From the NCBI GenBank assembly GCA_016840305.1, contig JAEOSP010000640.1, positions 1 to 7,115 of the forward strand: a DNA stretch of 7,115 nucleotides, written 5' to 3'. The notes under the pieces are model-generated. The model did no database searches. It was not told the origin of the DNA and saw nothing but the letters and a program-made list of their open reading frames with translations. Positions within the stretch are counted from its first letter, which is position 1; each line of letters starts with the position of its first letter. Made by a program: the position numbers and the translations under genes. Positions 4,867-7,115 of the stretch are shown here, piece by piece. Source of the stretch: Candidatus Hodarchaeota archaeon. Lineage in GTDB: Archaea; Asgardarchaeota; Heimdallarchaeia; Hodarchaeales; Hodarchaeaceae.

Positions 4867-6660
4867 TCAAATCGCCCAATATTTGTTCACTAATCGTCTT
4901 TTAATTTCGATTAACTCGTTCAGCGCATCCATCTCGGTTCCAGAGAGCAACTTATCACTAAGAATTCTTCTAGCATGAGATTCTGGTACATTTACCCATA
5001 ATTCATCACCCTCATTGATTTGTCGACCAGCTGTAGGGCCTTTTACAGCTATAGCCATTTGATCGCCAACATTTGCTTCAGAAACATTCTCCCCTCCTTC
5101 TTGGATTTGTAAGAGGTGTCCAATCACTTTATTATCACGATTGATTAAGTCTTGCTGAGGTGTTAAAATTCCAGAGAGAACTTCCACACCGATGATACAA
5201 GGTTTACTTGCTCGAAAAATATATGGCAGAACCTTAATTTTTGCTGGGCGTATAAGATCTTTTAGTGCATCTTTTTCCTGTTCCTGTTGAATCTTATACT
5301 GATGTTCTTCATATTCTTCACTTAAACGGTAAATAATATCATGCTGAATGATCGGTATTTGTAATCTATTAGCTTCTTCTTGTGCATCATCTAAAATTGC
5401 TGTACGAAAACCAAGAATTATTCCAAAAGCTTTATCCTTCTCTTTTGATAGTGAAGCTTGATAAATATCCTTTTTTGTTACGTTACCTACAGCAGCAGAA
5501 CGTATTTGTATATTTGAATCGCGAAGATAGTTAACAAGGGCTTCCAGTGAGCCTAAGGTATCTGCTTTCACTATTACTCCAGCCACATCTGTTTCTACCA
5601 AAATATTTGCTAATTCTTCCTTAATGCTGTTTATAGCATCTTCTTCATCATTTTCTGATACAACATATAGAGAAGATCCTGCTATTGCATCTTCGAGTTT
5701 TGGAGCAGATAATTTTACACCAATAGCGGCAACAGCTTTTTCTACATTAGCAAATTTCTTACGTGGGTCTCGAATTTCGTCTAATTCTTTAGGTACGAGA
5801 ATTGCTCTTACTTTAGTAGAAATAATTCCATTTGTCCCAGCAAGAACTATCTGGGAATTCTGTCTTATTACACCATCAAATAAGATTACATCAATTGTTG
5901 TTCCCATCCCAACTTCTTTTTTAACTTCTAGGACTACACCTCTCCCTCTATCAAGATGCAGTTCCAGCTGGTCCTTTAAATATTGCTCAGTTAAACTGCT
6001 TAAGACTAAAAATAATTCAGGTATACCTTCTCCGGTTACAGCTGAAGTTGGAATAATTGCTATTTTTTTTGCAAAGTTTTTTATTTTATCAAAACGTTCT
6101 GGTTGTAAATTAAAATGGCTTAACTCAGCCATTATACTATAAATTACTTCTTGTAAGGCATCTAGAGCGCCACGAGATTGTTTTTTCAGAGACTTCAGTA
6201 AGGGAATATTAGAATAACTCTTCCATCCTGGTAATCGATCTATCTTATTTGCAGCAATAACGAAGGGTACCTTACTTTTCACCAATATTCTTAAGGATTC
6301 AATAGTTTGAGGTTGGATTCCACGTCTAACATCTACGACTAGTATGGCAAAGTTAGCTGCACTAGCTCCTCTCGATCGTAAATTCATAAATGCTGCATGT
6401 CCAGGTGTATCTATTATCAGAATCCCAGGAATCCCCAATTTTTTCTTAGATTCTTCTAATAAATCACCACACAAAGCTGTTACTGTTTCTATCGGAAAAA
6501 AACTTGCACCTATGTGTTGAGTAATTCCACCTGATTCCCGTGATTGAACAGCTGTGCCTCTCACCTTATCCAATAAACTTGTCTTTCCAGAATCTACATG
6601 TCCTAAGATAACAGTAATAGGACTTCTTATATGTCTATGGGAATTCACTTTTTCGGCCAT
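4867..6660 (-). CDS. infB: Translation initiation factor aIF5B (IF2-type GTPase)
   Basis: aIF5B is the cytosolic GTPase that promotes subunit joining and stabilises initiator tRNA. Taking ATG 6660 as start gives 597 residues, a normal archaeal length with no intein. Motifs are G1 GHVDSGKT (20-27), switch 1 SGGITQHIGAS (43-53), G3 DTPGH (84-88), G4 NKID (139-142) and G5 SAVTGEG (206-212). The barrel and helical domains follow, and the C-terminus IEIKRRLVNKYWAI is typical of complete family members. The frame is open 26 codons further up, to an ATG at 6738. I chose 6660 because it has GGGTGA 7 nt upstream and because MAEKVNSHRHIRSP gives the normal short lead into the GTPase domain. Two residues are unusual: Ser where archaeal homologs usually have His in GHVDHGKT, and Ala after DTPGH where Glu is common. 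The next gene in the same direction is S6e, as in many archaea. Confidence 0.97.
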   Translation of the reverse strand: MAEKVNSHRHIRSPITVILGHVDSGKTSLLDKVRGTAVQSRESGGITQHIGASFFPIETVTALCGDLLEESKKKLGIPGILIIDTPGHAAFMNLRSRGASAANFAILVVDVRRGIQPQTIESLRILVKSKVPFVIAANKIDRLPGWKSYSNIPLLKSLKKQSRGALDALQEVIYSIMAELSHFNLQPERFDKIKNFAKKIAIIPTSAVTGEGIPELFLVLSSLTEQYLKDQLELHLDRGRGVVLEVKKEVGMGTTIDVILFDGVIRQNSQIVLAGTNGIISTKVRAILVPKELDEIRDPRKKFANVEKAVAAIGVKLSAPKLEDAIAGSSLYVVSENDEEDAINSIKEELANILVETDVAGVIVKADTLGSLEALVNYLRDSNIQIRSAAVGNVTKKDIYQASLSKEKDKAFGIILGFRTAILDDAQEEANRLQIPIIQHDIIYRLSEEYEEHQYKIQQEQEKDALKDLIRPAKIKVLPYIFRASKPCIIGVEVLSGILTPQQDLINRDNKVIGHLLQIQEGGENVSEANVGDQMAIAVKGPTAGRQINEGDELWVNVPESHARRILSDKLLSGTEMDALNELIEIKRRLVNKYWAI

Positions 6661-6667
6661 TTGAATT

Positions 6668-6673
6668 TCACCC
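6668..6673 (-). promoter_or_regulatory. Shine-Dalgarno GGGTGA deciding the aIF5B start
   Basis: GGGTGA on the - strand is a strong match to the archaeal anti-Shine-Dalgarno sequence and lies 7 nt before the ATG at 6660. It argues against the upstream in-frame ATGs at 6738 and 6687. Confidence 0.75.
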
Positions 6674-6695
6674 TTCGTAAAAATCATCCAACAAG

Positions 6696-6703
6696 CTTTA
6701 TAA
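6696..6703 (-). promoter_or_regulatory. Possible TATA box for aIF5B
   Basis: TTATAAAG on the - strand is centred about 40 nt before the ATG at 6660. A start about 25 nt downstream would give a leader of about 15 nt that barely contains the Shine-Dalgarno site. A TATA-like stretch near 6882-6892 is an alternative and would give a leader of about 200 nt. Confidence 0.35.
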
Positions 6704-6753
6704 CTCCCTATATCGTTCAAATGAAATGCCAGGTACACTTCATATCCAAAATT

Positions 6754-6766
6754 GTGAATAATTCAC
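6754..6766. repeat. 13-bp perfect palindrome between aIF5B and SRP19
   Basis: GTGAATAATTCAC has 6-bp arms around a single central base. It lies in the divergent intergenic region (6661-6967, 307 bp), about 50 bp upstream of the possible aIF5B TATA box, where a regulator could bind. Also in this region is an inverted repeat ATGGTTA (6782-6788) and TAACCAT (6829-6835) enclosing GACAA/TTGTC (6799-6803, 6811-6815). No gene is convincing there. Confidence 0.35.
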
Positions 6767-6881
6767 TATTAGTTGGAAGAAATGGTTACACTTATAGGGA
6801 CAAGGCTTCATTGTCTTGCTGGTTGACTTAACCATCAGGAAACGAAGAAACCTTACTCATTGAATTACTTACCGTAGTAAA

Positions 6882-6902
6882 TTTTTATATCAAAATATAA
6901 TA
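6882..6902 (+). promoter_or_regulatory. TATA region for SRP19
   Basis: Two overlapping TATA-like runs, TTTTTATAT (6882-6890) and AAATATAATA (6893-6902), are the most AT-rich stretch of the divergent region. A start about 25 nt downstream would fall near 6912-6925 and leave a leader of about 45-55 nt before the proposed TTG start of SRP19. Confidence 0.5.
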
Positions 6903-6949
6903 ACATTGAATGCGTAAATATTTGATTGTTTGAAAATTACTTTGCTACA

Positions 6950-6955
6950 AAGGAG
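6950..6955 (+). promoter_or_regulatory. Shine-Dalgarno AAGGAG before SRP19
   Basis: AAGGAG lies 12 nt before the proposed TTG start at 6968. The spacing is slightly long, but no ATG or GTG occurs in the frame after the stop at 6923-6925. Confidence 0.5.
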
Positions 6956-6967
6956 ATTGAACAATCT

Positions 6968-7115
6968 TTGCGACGAGATAACACCCAATATTTTATTTAT
7001 CCAGAATATTTTGATAAATCGCTTAAAAGATCTGAAGGACGACGATTGCCTTTAGATTGTTCACTAGACAATCCCACATGGCAAGAAATAAGACTTGCTG
7101 CAGAAAAATTAGGAC
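6968..7115 (+). CDS. srp19: Signal recognition particle protein SRP19, 5' part
   Basis: The frame runs off the right edge, so only about 49 residues are visible. They read (M)RRDNTQYFIYPEYFDKSL, then KRSEGRRLPLDCSLDNP and TWQEIRLAAEKLG. This is the N-terminal half of SRP19, with the conserved Y-P-x-Y-x-D strand, the EGRR-x-P RNA-contact motif and the NPT-x-x-EI-x-x-AA-x-x-LG helix. SRP19 binds SRP 7S RNA in the cytosol and helps load SRP54 for membrane targeting. An in-frame stop at 6923-6925 bounds the frame. Between it and the conserved part there are only TTG codons, at 6926 and 6968. The TTG at 6968 gives the usual short N-terminus (RRDNTQYFIYP) and follows AAGGAG. The gene diverges from aIF5B. 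The family is clear; the start is an inference. Confidence 0.9.
   Translation, partial: MRRDNTQYFIYPEYFDKSLKRSEGRRLPLDCSLDNPTWQEIRLAAEKLG

Noticed and set aside
4646..4879. 77-codon - strand frame between aIF5B and S6e
   Set aside because: It overlaps the conserved aIF5B C-terminus, has no ribosome-binding site and no recognisable protein features.
5624..6142. Long open + strand frame (172 codons) inside aIF5B
   Set aside because: It lies wholly antisense to conserved aIF5B domains and resembles no known protein.
6661..6738. N-terminal extension of aIF5B from the ATG at 6738
   Set aside because: GGGTGA 7 nt before the ATG at 6660 and the usual domain start favour the shorter protein.
6631..6831. 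66-codon + strand frame across the aIF5B start and divergent region
   Set aside because: Its first part is antisense to aIF5B and the translation has no protein-like pattern.

Overview
The window is archaeal. Its genes are translation initiation factors aIF2-gamma and aIF5B, ribosomal protein S6e and SRP19. It also carries a tRNA-Thr with a U discriminator and a candidate box C/D guide RNA, and TATA-like boxes lie upstream of several genes. Base composition is AT-rich, and I see no insertion sequence, CRISPR array or other mobile element. The lysine-rich tail on aIF2-gamma would suit an Asgard-type archaeon, but the lineage cannot be settled from this window.

Layout: the left edge holds the 3' end of an AMMECR1-family gene (+ strand). 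It meets, tail to tail with an 8-bp overlap, a full-length ThiI-like gene (- strand) whose PP-loop ATP site is degenerate. The gap behind it (1491-1657) contains a candidate box C/D sRNA on the - strand. Next, also on the - strand, come an unrecognised 138-residue protein and tRNA-Thr(TGT) with its own TATA box and a leader hairpin. The main block is a - strand translation cluster in the order aIF5B, S6e, aIF2-gamma, PIN-domain nuclease. At the right edge, diverging from aIF5B, is the 5' part of an SRP19 gene that probably starts with TTG.

Functionally the window is about building and starting ribosomes. aIF5B joins subunits, aIF2-gamma delivers initiator tRNA, and S6e is a small-subunit protein. 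The PIN protein resembles the Fcf1/Utp24 rRNA-processing nucleases. The C/D sRNA carries two 12-nt guides complementary to conserved large-subunit rRNA around helix 69 and helix 71. The ThiI-like protein and tRNA-Thr add tRNA biology, and SRP19 adds protein targeting.

The most notable items are the C/D sRNA, the ThiI homolog that keeps its cysteines but has lost the SGGxDS loop, and a 3 x 63-bp coding minisatellite giving aIF2-gamma a lysine/threonine-rich N-terminal tail.
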